This document shows positions 1 through 12,400 of a stretch of 64,000 bases of DNA, piece after piece; the stretch's first letter is position 1, and every line of letters begins with the position of its first letter. A model generated the notes under the pieces. It had not been told where the DNA came from, made no database searches, and saw nothing but the letters and a program-made list of their open reading frames with translations. Both the position numbers and the translations under genes were made by a program. The DNA comes from Daucus carota subsp. sativus (Eukaryota; Streptophyta; Magnoliopsida; Apiales; Apiaceae), in contig NC_030387.2 in assembly GCF_001625215.2 (NCBI RefSeq), positions 39,889,606 to 39,953,605 of the forward strand, read 5' to 3'.

Positions 1-2646
1 TGAGGCTTGATTGAAAAAGTTAATAAGCACAGCTATGATCAATTACAATTGCCGGAAATAAACATACCGTATACAATCGAATTTCAACTGATCAGAATTG
101 AAAGACTGATGCACCTTGATACAGAGGGGAAGGAATACCGCGCATCTAAACTGATGTACACCAACAATTGAACTTTATCTGCATATGGAATTTTTTTTAG
201 AATTTAATATTCGAACTAAATTTTTTTAGAATTTGTGAAAGATCGAGAGTAATAAGAATGGTCTTGACGAGGGGTGCAATGGGATATATACCAGAGAGGT
301 GCATAACGGGACAATTTAGTTGTGCTGTACTTTTGAGAATACACACTGAGCTGCATGTATTATATTGAGCAACTGAGATGCATGTATTATATTGAGCAAA
401 AGCCTCAGGCAAATCTAGACAAAAAGTGACCCCACAACACATTTTTGTTGGTTGGAAATATTAGAGGGCCCACCGGAAAAATGAGGAACAATATTGAATA
501 TGGATATCTTCAAGAATCCGTATTTAAAAACATTAGAGGGCCCACTAAAAAAATATTGAAAATATTTATCGGGGATTTTTTACATTGTAGGAGCGGGGTT
601 GGCTAAATTGGATATATTATGTAAAATTTGTCGAACCCGTAAGATATTGTGCTTTGATAATATTGGTTATATTGATCGATTATAATTTAAAAATATTATG
701 TTATTAATATTTTAGATTGTTAAAATAGAATATATCAGTACAATATTATAATAAATATTGTGCAATCTTCCTACAAATTTTTTACAGCTAAAATTATAGA
801 TAAAGGGTGAGGATGATTGAAGGATGATATTTTCAAGACATTGGTTATATTTCTTATTTTTGGTATGCGAACTCAGTTTTTAGATAAAGATTTTTATATT
901 TGGAGATGCTTTAACATTTATCATTTGATTCGCCAAGTAACATGAGATTGGAATGAGAAATTAGATTAAAATTATATGAGTTTAAAGTATCATATCTAAT
1001 ATCATGTTTTTGGTTAAATGATTAATCAATATATATTCAATTTTAAAAAAAATTAAGTCATTAATATATATTATAAATTAAAAATTATTAGTATTATATA
1101 TTTTGCATCTTAATTATTCTTGTATCAAAAATTAATATTTTTTGACAAAATACATTCATTAAAACACTGACACATAGTCAGGACAAATCCCCGAACTGAT
1201 TATACAATCAGATTGAAAAATAAAAATGAGCTAAATAACTAGTCATTTTATTTTCAGATTGCTTAAGAAATAGAATATAAATAAAATGATTGTTTTTTTC
1301 GTATTTTTGTTTGATGATAATCACCATTTACTATTTCTGTTTGATTTCTTTGATTTTTTTCGGTGTTTAAAAATCTTTCTAATTATTACAAGTTTTGTGA
1401 CCTAGTTTTCACAGCACATGTAATGTAATGTATCATGTTGTCTCCTAAGAAAAATTTAATGAACATGAAATGTATCTTAAATAAATTTTCTAATCTAGCA
1501 TAAATTGTATATATTTGTGATTTTAACCTATTAAAAACACAATTAGAAATGATTGTGCAAATCAAAACATTACGATCTAATTTTATTAATAATACGAGAA
1601 AAGTTATTTGAGATGTATCTTAATGTGTGTGTATTCTTATTAATGTATTTAAGAGGCCAGAACTTATGACTTTACGTGACTTATCTGATAAGCTGGTAGT
1701 TTAAAATGTCTGTTTCGGTAATTTTTACTTATTAATAGCTTATGGGTTATTAAAAATATAATAATAAATATAAAAGTGTTTTATGAGTAATTTATGACTT
1801 ATGGGTAATTTTTATCAAAAAATAAGTTCAAAAAAATTAAATCACTAAAAAAATACCTCAAACTAATTTCTAACTTTAAGTCAGCTACTAGCTTATTTAT
1901 GGCTTTAAGCTGGCTTCTGACTTATTACACAAATAGACATTTTTCAGCTTAAATTATGAAACAGCTTAAAGCTACCACAAACAGGCTCTAAATGTCTAAG
2001 ATATGTGCCGGTATATATTTTAAAAAATAGTTCATTGATAAAATTACATGAAATTAAAGTCATGTTCGATTTTTCAAATACATTTGGACCAAAAAGCTAT
2101 GGAAAAGGCTTTTAGAAAAGCTGGTTTTACAAATTCGAGTAAAAATTTCCTAGAATGTTTTTTTAGGAGCTGCATGTATTAAAATGTCCATGCTATTGAT
2201 ATGTTGTGCTATCTTTGCAATATAGTGTGTGTTAGGCGTAGATATTGCTCCTCCGTTTCTGTAGCTTTATGTCTGGGACAAGTGTTTTGACAAAGCTGAT
2301 TTAACTCTAGGATGGGTGTTCAGGAGCTACATGTCTTTGTTCATATAAGCCTTTGGACTTAAAGATGCCAGTTCTTGATTCATGAATACCATTAACAACA
2401 TAAAACTTCTGCCTTTATGATATGGTCTTTTTACTCAGGTGCAGGTCTTTTAAATTCGACGGTAAACTGATATAAGAACACTAACATACGAGCATCATGA
2501 AACTGCATTGGTGCGCCTTGGTCGGAATTCAAAGCCTTCCATAGTCGGTCCAGTCTTACGCTTCCCACTCTTTACTTCCATCATAGTGATCTCCAAATTC
2601 ACCTCTTCTCCTCCTCCTTTGTTGAAGTATTCTCCTAACTGAACTA
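1..2646. repeat. Segmental duplication, copy 1 (partner at 18810-21461)
   Basis: This block is colinear with 18810-21461 apart from scattered substitutions and small indels. It starts at the window edge, so its true left end is unknown. The match stops near 2646, just after the PP2-like coding fragment, where copy 1 runs into a GA-rich tract. Apart from that fragment it is AT-rich and non-coding. Around 1666-2000 it contains a degraded MITE-like stretch (repeated 'agcttat' and 'cagcttaaa' motifs ending in a 'ccacaaacaggctct' edge) that both copies share, so that insertion predates the duplication. Confidence 0.9.
2495..2646 (-). pseudogene. PP2-type F-box protein, isolated C-terminal fragment
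   Basis: On the minus strand this encodes only the last ~47 residues of a PP2 (phloem protein 2-like) domain: LGEYFNKGGGEE, then EVKSGKRK and the family-typical GFEFRPRR ending. It is the duplicate of the last exon of the gene at 21341-22489. Everything upstream (F-box, middle exon, most of the PP2 domain) is absent; the homology breaks at about 2646 in a GA-rich tract. It is therefore a dead fragment. It keeps the ancestral reading frame to the C-terminus, which the larger copy has lost through a 4-bp insertion. Confidence 0.8.
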
Positions 2647-2820
2647 TCCGAAGGAGAGAGGGAGGGAGAAGAGAGAGAGAGAGAGGGAGAGGCAAAGAAA
2701 GTTTCACCTTGTCATCCTGTTGAATAGCATTGCACGAGAGAGATGGCGATGATAAATGGAAAGAAAGTTTCATCTAATCATTCTATTCAATAGCATCGCA
2801 TGAGATTAATTATAAGTACA
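2647..2820. repeat. GA-rich tract and short tandem duplication at duplication breakpoint
   Basis: 2650-2690 is a (GA)n/(GGGA)n purine run. It is followed by two imperfect copies of a ~64-bp unit (2697-2760 and 2761-2815), each containing 'gaaagtttca' and 'aatagca'. It sits exactly where the segmental duplication ends, so it may mark the rearrangement junction. Confidence 0.6.
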
Positions 2821-2880
2821 TTGTAAGATTCTGGTCTTCCCAGACTCCAAATAGTTGAATTTTAATTTATTGCGGCTTTT

Positions 2881-3840
2881 GTGTTCAACTCCTCGAGTAC
2901 TCACTACTCAGTAGGCTTACGGAGTCAAACCAAGTCGTCTCCTGCGAAATTCACTCCCTCCTCTTCTGCCTTTGGTCTCTTCCTGCATAATTCACTCCCT
3001 CCTCTACGCGCCTTTGGTCTCTTCATCGAACGCCCCCTTGATATCGATATTTCTTATAAAGTTTATTTCGTTCCTCCAGAGTCTGGACAATCAAAACCTC
3101 GATTTTGGTCATGACCCTTATGATATTGACGATTCTGCTTATGACCTTCACGATCACGAAAAATATGTATTCTGCAATCCAGCAATGGCCTCCTATTGGA
3201 GTGAGGTCAGTTTCAAGAACAAGGACTGTGTTTTGCAGAATCCTTTTACTAAAGAACACCGTGTGCTCGCCACTCACAGTGGCAAACGCCTCTTTTTGGA
3301 GAGTTGTTCCTTTGGACCAACTCCTGCAATACGAGTTTAAATTATTTCTAGCTGACGGAGTCATTGAACACTGCACTCGGGGAAAGTGAGACCATACAAC
3401 AAGCCTGTGATTTGAACTCTTGTAAAAAGAAAACTTAAACAATTTTATGTTGTATCAGTGGATAAACTTTTGCAAATTAGAAATAAGTGTAATCTGTTTT
3501 ATATCAAACTGTGCTACTTAAAATTTGAGGGGTTCTACAGCTAACAAGTCTCAACACATCCTTATCCGTCGAAGCAATTGAACTGGTCTGCAACCCATGG
3601 TTTACCAAGTATAGGAACTATGTCATATTTTGTGTTCCGAAGCTCGTCTCCGCAGCAGTTGCAATTACACCGAAGTATTCTCCTGGTCAGTATTTTGTTT
3701 TCACTCCAACTGATGACAGTAGAAAGGCATACTACATAGGAAAACATACGATCAAGACAAAGAAGAAAACTTAACCCGCATACATGGCCTAAAGAAATGA
3801 ACTGACTTCTCTTTATTCTGACTGAACTGAAGACCACCAC
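2881..3840 (+). other. Coding-like remnants of unidentified origin
   Basis: Open stretches occur on the plus strand at 2972-3340 and 3526-3774. The second is free of stops for 83 codons and reads like protein (for example VEAIELVCNPWFTKYRNYVI, then a basic end KTKKKT before TAA), with a possible splice acceptor at 3537-3540. I do not recognise the family. No convincing start or exon chain joins the pieces, and an open frame on the opposite strand overlaps each. This may be a decayed gene or a fragment carried by a transposon. Low certainty. Confidence 0.25.
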
Positions 3841-3986
3841 CCAGCTGGGCTTAGTAGCGTGAGCCTGTAACTCGAGCGAGGACTTTATGTTGGTTGGAGT
3901 TTGCTTTGTTCAGAGGGTTGGGCTCTGCTGTGTTATGCACAGGCATGCCCATTTCACAACCAACTTCTTGGGGAGAAGGTCTATAG

Positions 3987-4494
3987 TAGGTTGTCAATCG
4001 TTTCGTGTTTCGTGTACTGGGTTTCCGCCCGTTATTAATTTCGTGTACCTAATAATTTGAACCCCGTATCTATTTCGTGTACTTTTCGTGTATATTATAT
4101 ATAAAAATATTAATATATTTTTTAATCAAAAAATGGATTTAATATATATTTTCCTTTATAAGTTTATTAAATGTGAATGATATATATTATACTTGTATAC
4201 AATTCTTTATAAATTTGTTAATGTATCTACAATATATATCCACACATACATATAAATATATACTTTATACTCAATTATATATTTAATATATCATTACATA
4301 TATATATAATAAATATAATCTACAAATATTTCGTGTACTTTCATGTATTTCGTGTACCCCATGAAAATCCATATCCGACACGAAATCTATCGTGTAATTT
4401 CGTGTTTGGTGTATCGAAAATCAAAACCCGTATCTATTTTTTTCGTGTCGTTTCGTTTCGTGTTAGCGTGTTACGTGTCAAATCGTCAGGCCTA
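3987..4494. mobile_element. Non-autonomous hAT element, 508 bp
   Basis: The element is flanked by a perfect 8-bp target duplication, gtctatag (3979-3986 and 4495-4502), as expected for hAT transposition. Its ends are imperfect inverted repeats starting 'tagg' (left taggttgtcaatcg; right, reversed, taggcctgacgat). Both subterminal regions are packed with 'tcgtgt' motifs, which in hAT elements often act as transposase binding sites. The centre is AT-rich with no coding capacity. Confidence 0.8.
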
Positions 4495-4502
4495 GTCTAT
4501 AG

Positions 4503-5980
4503 TCTAATACCTTCAAGTCTTTATTATGACTAAGAAAAACTATATTCGAGTTTTGATTGTTTCATATATTTTTATTATTTATAAATTTTAATTAAAATAA
4601 TATTAATAGGGACGAGTGCTAAACAAGTTGAATCTAATAAAAATATAATTCGGTTTTAATAGATCATAAGCAAATTAGTTAACAAGTTCATTAATTGATT
4701 TGTTGTGTAGAATTAATTTCTTTCTTTTTTGTTGTAAAAATATATATTTATTACTTTTGTAAATTAGACTAATGACACGTCTAGTGAGGAGGGTTATATA
4801 CTAGGCTAGAATACAAGAGATTCTTCAAATACAAAAACTGCATGAATATTCTGAAATGACGACAATATGTACAATATAAATGTGTTTGTTTATGTGTGAG
4901 TTTGTTTAGCAATTTTCTTCCAACTTTTTTTTTTGCATCTAAAGTACACATGGTAATTTTTGCAGATTACACTAGTTTAAAAACATATAGTTCTAATAAG
5001 CAAGCAATTGTGCTGTAGAAAAGTCATTTCTCCCGGACAAAAAATATCCAAACAGATCAAGAACAAACCGAGCTACAGAGATAAGATACTTAAAAGTCAT
5101 TTTATACTTGTTGCAAATCATACACCAACTTATTAACATATACAATCATATGTTTCAACACAAGAATTAATAAACATCAGCTACATATCAAGAAAGAGAT
5201 AATTACTTGTTGCAAATCATCGTCGGTGCAAGCCCTCCCTTGCCACCCCAAAGCCTCTTAACCACATCTAGCTTAGATTCTACGTACACCCAACAAATAC
5301 AATTCATAAGTCGATTAATCAAATTAAAAACACGTACACACGCGAACAACATAATGTTTTCTTCTACATAACATAACTCACTTCTACAAAACATTTTGCT
5401 GCTCAATCATTTTACATGATTCTGCATTTTCCTTAGCTCTCAACACACTCTCTCTCAAGTGCTTGTCAGTTGAGGGAGGTGGTGTGTGTACAGTGACAAA
5501 TCCAGCTCCGAAAATATGAGGGGTCGCATGTAATATTTTGTAATAATGATTAATCGGAATAAACACAGGAAAAATAATAATATTCATATTATATAATTTT
5601 TTACCGTTCACAAAATAAATAAATCATGTCCACTTTGATTATAATGGTGGATACCAACATGATAACATAGAAAACAAAAAATAAATATTCAGATTATGTA
5701 ATTTTTTACCGTTGCACAACATTATGTAATTATGTAAAATTAAGAACAAAAATTTAAAGGGCTCTTACCCCTATCAAGATCCACCTGTGTGTGTATGAGG
5801 GAGGTGGAAATGCATGAAGGGTAGTTATTACCTAGAGAGATATTATATGTATAAATATAATTTGCTAGCAGATTTGTTTGGCCAAAGATTCGAAAGGTCT
5901 AGACATGTAAAAATTCTACCGGCTAGGAACCAGGAAGTACAGAGAAGCAGCACTAGCACATAACTAGGTGTCTAGGTAGG
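4503..5980. other. AT-rich intergenic DNA with weak minus-strand open frames
   Basis: Nothing is recognisable at 4503-5200. On the minus strand, 5384-5611 and 5203-5406 are short open frames with somewhat protein-like composition (for example STDKHLRESVLRAKENAESC and DVVKRLWGGKGGLAP). A plausible acceptor (gtacgtag) precedes the second, but a stop codon lies before the only good donor of the first. I do not recognise either and would not call a gene. Confidence 0.3.
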
Positions 5981-6391
5981 CTTTTTAAGTCCAAGTCAAA
6001 CCCACATGTTTTTGTTAATATACAGGCATGTTTACCAGGTAAATATTGTGGGGTGAAAACAGAAAGTTTGGGTTTGTGCAGCTACAAAGGGCCGGCTAAA
6101 GTTGAGCAAAAAAGATCAACATCGTATCTCTGAACCAGGTTGGTCTCACAAAGCATCTTCCAACGAGCATATTACCCACACTCTCTTTTTAAGTCCAAGT
6201 CAAAGCCACATGTTTTTGTTAATACTGCAGACTAGTGACGGGTAAAAATATTGTGGGGTGAAAACAAAAAGTCTGGGTTTGTGCAGCTACAGAGGGCCGG
6301 CTAAAGTTGAGCAAAAAAGATCAACATCGTATCTCTGAATCAGGTTGGTCTCACAAAACATCTTCCAACGAGCATATTACCCACACTCTCT
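5981..6391. repeat. Tandem duplication, two ~205-bp units
   Basis: Units 5981-6184 and 6185-6391 are nearly identical. Both begin 'ctttttaagtccaagtcaaa' and both carry 'gggccggctaaagttgagca' and the ending 'attacccacactctct'. No coding content is visible. Confidence 0.9.
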
Positions 6392-6608
6392 CCCCTCATA
6401 TTTTTTTACATTATTTATCAGCACGTTTTTTAAGACTCATTTACAGTATAGTTCTATAATATATTTTTTTCCTGAATAAAAATTTGATATTTAAACTTTT
6501 ATTCAAGAAATGAAAATTTCAAGAAAAAGTTATGAAACCATACTTTATAAAATTTTTAAGACGTGTGCGAACAGTGAACGTAAACAACCCAAAGCACGGA
6601 GGAAGTAC
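6386..6608. mobile_element. Degenerate Stowaway-like MITE
   Basis: The right end 'gcacggaggaagta' resembles the inverted plant MITE terminus ctccctccgt. The left end (actctctcccctc) is poorly matched. The internal halves are complementary around the 'tattcaagaaatgaaaa' centre. Diverged copy, boundaries approximate. Confidence 0.5.
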
Positions 6609-6703
6609 TGTATTATGTGCATGATTTAAGAAGCAGTTATATATATGCAATATTTTTTTTTTACTATTTTAATGTATATTTTCGACGCATGCAAGCTATG
6701 TAC

Positions 6704-6710
<7 letters not shown>

Positions 6711-6766
<56 letters not shown>
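6711..6766. repeat. (TA)n microsatellite
   Basis: About 27 uninterrupted TA dinucleotides directly upstream of the LINE fragment. Such a tract is likely to be length-variable between individuals. Confidence 0.95.
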
Positions 6767-6769
<3 letters not shown>

Positions 6770-6780
6770 AAAGTGATACC

Positions 6781-7366
6781 ATGAACCCAGATTCTTTGGT
6801 GGCTAGAATGTTTAAATTCAAGTACTATAACCATACTACAGTCTTTGAAGCTAGTAGAGGAGGAAGATCGAGTTTTGTGTGGTCTGGTTTGTGGCAAGCT
6901 AAGGAAGTATTGAAACAGGGGTACAAATGGATTCTTGGGGATGGAGAAACTATAAAAGCTTTCAAATATCCATGGTTGAGAGGTGCAAACCAGTATAAGG
7001 TAAATAATATATTGACTACTGTTTCCAATGACATTATAGTAAGTGAGCTTCTTGTTCCTGGTGAGAGATCATGGGATGTTACTAGGGTAAGCAGTCTATG
7101 TTCAAGCTGCAATGCTAAAGCAATTTTAGCAATGCATGTCCCAAAATATCTAGTTCCAGACCACTTAGCTTGGATGAACTCGGTTGACGGTAGTTATACA
7201 GTGAAAACATTTCCTGGTGAGAGATCATGGGATGTTACTAGGGTAAGCAGTCTCTGTTCAAGCTGCGATGCTAAAGCAATTTTAGCAATGCCTGTCCCAA
7301 AATATCTAGTTACAGACCACTTAGCTTGAATGAACTCGGTTGACGGTAGTTATACAATGAAAACAT
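6781..7366 (+). pseudogene. LINE retrotransposon fragment (region downstream of reverse transcriptase)
   Basis: The frame begins NPDSLVARMFKFKYY, then FVWSGLWQAKEVLKQG and WILGDGETIKAFKYPWL. This is the segment between reverse transcriptase and the zinc-finger region of plant L1-type LINEs, which typically reads SLVARVLKARYF, WRSI..A..L and WRVGDG..I..W.DPWL. It continues to LAWMNSVDGSYTVKT, also typical of that family. No reverse transcriptase, endonuclease or RNase H is present. The last 156 bp are duplicated in tandem (7057-7212 and 7213-7365), so the peptide repeats PGERSWDVTRVSSLCSSC before stopping. Dead fragment. Confidence 0.75.
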
Positions 7367-7367
7367 G

Positions 7368-7606
7368 TACTCCCTCTGTCTCATTTTAACTGATGTTTGA
7401 CTTTTTAACACGTATATTGAGGCGTAAAAAAACAATAGCTACACTCAATAAAAAAGTTCAATTCTTATATCAAATAAAAGTTTAGATTCCAAACTTTAAT
7501 TTGATATAAATTTTATAAAGAATAACTATGTTTAGATATGATTTTTTTAACATCTTAAAATACGTGTAAAAAAGTCAAAAGCAGTTAAAATGGGACGGAG
7601 GGAGTA
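7368..7606. mobile_element. Stowaway-type MITE, 239 bp
   Basis: Starts tactccctctgtctcatttt and ends with the near-perfect inverse aaaatgggacggagggagta. TA at each edge fits the TA target duplication of Tc1/mariner-derived Stowaway elements. The two arms are complementary along most of their length and have no coding capacity. Confidence 0.9.
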
Positions 7607-7846
7607 ATAGATATTGGTATCAGCAATGTGGTGAAGGGAGACGAGCTTCAAGGCACAAAGGTTGGTGGGTCGATTTCGGGTCAAGCTAAAATCACTTAAA
7701 ATTGAATAAAATTGAAAATTGAAGTTATTAGAAATGAAATTCTAATTTCAGGTCATTTAGGCTCAATCGAGTTTCGGGTTGGGTTCGTGTCGGGCTTCGG
7801 GTCGTGTCTGATATTGCCACACCTACATTCAAGGAGGCAGATGTAT
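7607..7846. other. Remnant rich in 'cgggtcgtgtc' motifs, probable hAT relic
   Basis: 7660-7830 has 'gggtcgatttcgggtc' at one side and 'gggttcgtgtcgggcttcgggtcgtgtc' motifs (given here in part) at the other, ending near 'gccacacctac'. Motif style resembles the subterminal repeats of the hAT element at 3987-4494, but I found no target duplication. Confidence 0.4.
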
Positions 7847-8228
7847 GACCTCTAGATGTATGACCTCTAGAAATGATCCTGTTCTAGTAAGGTCAGGCCT
7901 GAGATGCCTTAACAATCAAATCAAATAGCCAATATGCTTTATGTTAAATATTAATGTGGGACATTAATATCTTAAATATCAAAATAATAAAGTAGTTATT
8001 TAGGTAAAAATAATAAATTGTTTTGTATTAAAATAAAAAGGTTATTAAAATGGCTTGTTGAAGGAGGAGAAAATACTTAATTGATTGCTCATATACACAT
8101 TATATGATTGTTCTCGTCTACAATATTTAACTTGTAACTTAAACACATATGACTGTTATCTGCAGTCTCATCAACATGTACAAAGCCCGTTCAGGTGTAG
8201 GATGATCCTATATTAGTGGTTCATGTAC
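7847..8228. repeat. Direct repeat, copy 1 (partner 9510-9893)
   Basis: The two copies share 'tgtatgacctctagaaatga', the 'gggacattaatatcttaaat' stretch and the 'tgttgaaggaggagaaaa' stretch, and run to the phrase ending 'agtggttcatgtag'. The second half (about 8088-8228) is one arm of the fold-back repeat family described at 9745-10790 and 26806-27512. Confidence 0.85.
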
Positions 8229-9509
8229 AGATGCCCGGTCTTTTCTGAGGTTATACACAGGCGTGCCCATTCCAAGTATGGAGTTGGCTCATGGCCACTG
8301 GGCGAAGGCTCGGTGGTCCTGATCACTAAGGTGGAAGGCACCGCGCTAGGCTGGTTTCACAGAGCAGCGATCACTTCCCTCTCTTGTCGGTGGAATTCTT
8401 GGCAAGTCCTTTTAACACCTGATGGACCACTCAAATCAACAACCAGCTTTTTGGCTCAAGCCTTTTCTGGTTTCATCTCTTTTTTTGCTCAAGCTATACT
8501 TTTATCTGTCTTCAGCTGACAAATAATGGAAAGAAGAATGCTGTGGTGGCAATTTTTAGGGGGCACAATCACCTTCTGGCTTTACATCATGTACTTAATT
8601 AGTTGTTACTACAGGTTGTTTATAACTTTTGTGATCTACTATTTCGAAAATTTTAACTTAATAAAAACTATATTCAAGTTTGATCGTTTTATATACTTTA
8701 GTGTTTGTGAATTTTAATTAGAAAAAGCTATTATAGTTACGAGCATATCTTAAACATGATTTTCTACATAAGTCTGATAATAATTAAATTTTGGTTCAAC
8801 AGATCAAAATTATATCTATTATTCTTGCAAATTGAACTGATTAATTATTTGGAATCTATTATATGATACGTTGGCACACCTAAATGAGGCAAAAATAATA
8901 TTTACCTTTAATGAAACAAGTTCAGATATAATTTTTTACTCGATTCAAGTTTGAGCTCGGAATTGGAATATATTTACCAATAATACATGATCATTCTATA
9001 ACTATCAAAATCCAACTGCCTCTAGAAAAAGAGCTCCAGCAGTGAAAGTGTGAAACATTGTGGTAGCTGCAATGCAACAGTGCTGGAGCAACTGATGAGG
9101 GAGTGCACTTCTGCATGTTACGCCCTGTGGCAGCTGCAATGCAACATAGTGGGAGTGACTGATATCCCAGCTGGGATGTCTTAGACATTCGTTTTGCAGC
9201 CGGAGATTAATCACAGAACGAAACAGACATGACAATTTCTAGGAGCTCGGTGAGTTCCATATAATTGCGTCAGAGATTCATGACAACATAAGGACAAAAA
9301 AGCCTGAACAATGAATATGTATGTTTCAAACAGGCAAAACTTAAAAAAGTGGAGGGGTCTGTCAGACAACTGCAAGGCCAACCATGCCAGGAACGATCCT
9401 CTACAGTTCAGGACAGTCGCACTGGACTATCGAGAACTGCCAATCACGCTCTGACCTTGCAGTCAGGTTTCATCCACCAGACCTGGTCGCCTGCCTCCTT
9501 GGAAATCAA
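8229..9509. other. Non-coding interval between direct repeats
   Basis: An open stretch at 8223-8519 (plus) is not recognisable. 8640-8850 resembles 4520-4700 (both have 'aaaactatattc' followed by similar AT-rich text), and 8250-8290 resembles 3935-3960 (acaggcgtgcccatt / acaggcatgcccatt). These suggest two decayed copies of one dispersed repeat. No gene seen. Confidence 0.4.
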
Positions 9510-9893
9510 GGATACAGATGTATGACCTCTAGAAATGATCCTGTTCTAGTATGGTCATGGCTGAGATACCTTAACAATCAAATCAAATAGCCAATATGCT
9601 TTATGTTAAATATTAATGTGGGACATTAATATCTTAAATATCAAAATAATAAAGTAGTTATTTAGGTAAAAAATAATAAATAGTTTTGTATTAAAATGAA
9701 AAGGTTATTAAAATGGCTTGTTGAAGGAGGAGAAAAGACTTAACTGATTGCTCATATACACATTATATGATTGTTCTCCGTCTACAATATTTAACTTGTA
9801 ACTTAAGCACAGATGACTGTTATCTGCAGTCTCATCAACATGTACAAAGACCGTTCAACTGTAGGATGATCCTATATCAGTGGTTCATGTAGT
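9510..9893. repeat. Direct repeat, copy 2 (partner 7847-8228)
   Basis: About 380 bp, highly similar to 7847-8228 with a few substitutions and single-base indels. Its right part is continuous with the left arm of the fold-back structure. Confidence 0.85.
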
Positions 9894-10790
9894 TTCTTGG
9901 GAATCACATGTTTCGCATTAATGTGAGTCATATCCTCTACAAGCACGAATATTAATGTGAGTCACACATGCCTTTATATTATTCCTAATAAAGCATTATT
10001 TTAATGTAATGATATTTATTCAAATTCTCGGTTACCAATGAATACGAAAAACACAATCTTTGTGCTTGTAGATGATATGACTCACATTAATAAGGAACAT
10101 ATCATTCCCGAGAAACTACATAAATCACATATGCAGGATCATCATACACCTAATCGGGTCTTTATACATGTTAATGAGCCTGCTGATGACAATATCCCGT
10201 TGTCAAAGAAACTTTGTTGCTCCAGATGTACATTGAGATTAATTAAATTAAAGAAAGAAGAATGGAAGATTTGAATCATTAAATTATTTCAAGGATGCAC
10301 TAACTAAATTTGTTAAAAAGATATTAAAATCTTTTGGCGATAATATTACATGAGCATGGTGGTTTTCAAGATAATAGTCCAGAAAACTGTTGATAAGGTC
10401 TAAGGTTCTTTAAAACCACACTACATACTGAACTCACGGGTGAAGATCAACCGCTATATTAAATTGTCGCAGAATAAATTGACCAATGTTGTAATGGGAA
10501 GAAGGTTTACCATTACATCATTGGTCAATTTACTCCGTGACAATTCAATATAGCGGTTTATCTTCACCTAGGAGTTCGGTATGTGGTGCGGTTTCACAGA
10601 ACCTTAGACCTTATCAACAGCTTTATGGACTATCATCTTGAAAACCACCATGCTCATGTAAACATTGTCGCTAAAAGATTCTAACATCTTTTTAACAAAT
10701 TTAATTAGTGCATCCTTGAAATATTTTTAATGATTCAAATCTTTCATTCTACTTTTTGTTTCCATTAATCTCAACATACATCCACATAAT
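9745..10790. repeat. Fold-back (palindromic) repeat, rearranged copy
   Basis: Two nested inverted repeats are visible. The outer pair is 9750-9960 against 10040-10220, sharing for example 'tgcttgtagatgatatgact' and its reverse complement. The inner pair is 10222-10495 against about 10500-10790, with arms of about 275 bp and a loop of only a few bases near 10497 (gaccaatgttgtaatggg against attacatcattggtc). The open frame at 10038-10274 (MNTKNTIFVLVDDMTHINKE...) is part of an arm and is not a recognised protein. The same four-part sequence occurs in simpler order at 26806-27512. Confidence 0.8.
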
Positions 10791-10794
10791 ATAT

Positions 10795-12400
10795 GACGCA
10801 TTATAAGCAGAATCATCAAAGAACAATTGCAAACGTTCTCACCTCAAGATTATGTCTCTACAAGACTGCCCAAATAACTGGCAGGTTGATTTCTCCCGGC
10901 GAAGTACTCATCATTCACGACTGTGTTTCTTCAAACGATTGATGAAAATATAGATTGCAGAGTGGACATTTAAGTCACTTAAGCAGTCCAATTCATCTTG
11001 TTGTTTTATATGTTAAAACTATAAGGAAGAGACAACTAAATTTCACAATAAGTTAAAACATAAATGTCAAGTTAAAGATTGATTACTAACTAGTCGGCCC
11101 TTATAAAAATGGAAGGATATAAAAACATGCATTCGGTATTACCAGTAAATAGGTTGACATTTGCAGCAAACTCTCATCAATCCATTTGACTGGAGACATG
11201 TCGTTGTGCTCAGGCATTGATTGTATGCAATCTTTGCAATCGTGCACACAAATCCTTCTAATCATTGCTATTTCTGTGTAAACCAAAAAAATTGAGATCA
11301 GTTAGTATTTGCAACAACTAATTATAGTGATGGATGCCAAAAAATGAATACTTGAAACATGTAACTAGAGCAGTATTAAGAAAGTGACAACAGCGGAAAC
11401 CTTAAATTGTCAAAGTAATGAAAGCACATTTCTATATTGTTTCCTATACAGTCAACAAAAACCTAAAAACATGCTGAGAAAATGATCCGACAAAAACTGA
11501 AAGGCAATTGCAAAATCCCAAGTCAAGCAACACAATTCCATATATGACAAACAATCAAGTAAAGTGAACTTTAGCATTCCTAGTTAAATATTGTGTAATT
11601 ACAAACATAAATATGTATATACCAATACATATAGCTACAAGGGCTACGTGTCATCCATGAATTAAGATCTTAGTCTTAAAACCTTATTTTCGAGGCTACT
11701 ACAACTTTAAAATAGTTACATAAATAGCAAACCAAACAATTACCAAAATTTAATTTACATTGGACTAATGACCGAACAATCTAGGAAAAACCTGATTTTT
11801 TTATACCTACAAATCCGATCTTTAAATGTGGGACTCAAGGTTTACTCTCCAATTTTCCACTACCAAGGAAGCAACTTTGGATCATCATAACTCATCCATT
11901 CCTTAGTCGTTTTAAGTGAATAAACATGCATTGGAAAGCTCTCTCGGAGGAGAATATAATCCAAGCATAACCCGCCACGAACACATAGCCGAGCCTCACT
12001 CAAATTTATGCTCAAAATGATTAAATTCCAACATAGGTAACTTCACTTAAATAATGGAAATGTATAAATCAACTCAGCAAAATTCAACTAATCATATAAC
12101 TAAACATGGCCTTGATCATCAAATATTTACAAAATAAGATTCAAGTCGAATAGCACAAGAAGGGATTTCGTGATTATGTTCACAAATCTGTTAAACATCA
12201 AGGAACAACTATGAATTGTTGAGAAAGATTTGAACCAGACCTGGTTTATGAACCGGAGAGATGCAATGAATCTGGACTTGGGTCTGGTCTGATACAGTAC
12301 AATACCAGGCAATGTGGTGCAGGATATATAGCAGAAGTTTTTGATGTTTGTGTTGTGCTGTACCCCCTCTCTTATGGTACTTAAAATAATACTAGTGGGT
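10795..12400. repeat. Dispersed repeat family, copy A
   Basis: Resembles 27650-28870 (copy D) over most of its length, and 17930-18800 (B) and 26140-26790 (C) over parts. Shared anchors include 'gcagcaaactctcat', 'aatccatttgac', 'agaaaccttaaatt' and 'aggcaattg/aggcacttg'. On the minus strand 11101-11286 reads protein-like (SPVKWIDESLLQM, RRICVHDCKDCI), and the homologous part of copy D is broken by stops, so the family may carry an exon remnant of an unknown gene. No intact gene. Confidence 0.6.

Noticed and set aside
3023..3442. 139-codon minus-strand frame as a gene
   Set aside because: It overlaps equally long plus-strand frames, has no recognisable domain, and no exon model can be supported.
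10038..10274. 78-codon frame in the fold-back repeat as a gene
   Set aside because: Its sequence is repeated in inverted form in the same element and is broken by stops in the other copies; no family was recognised.
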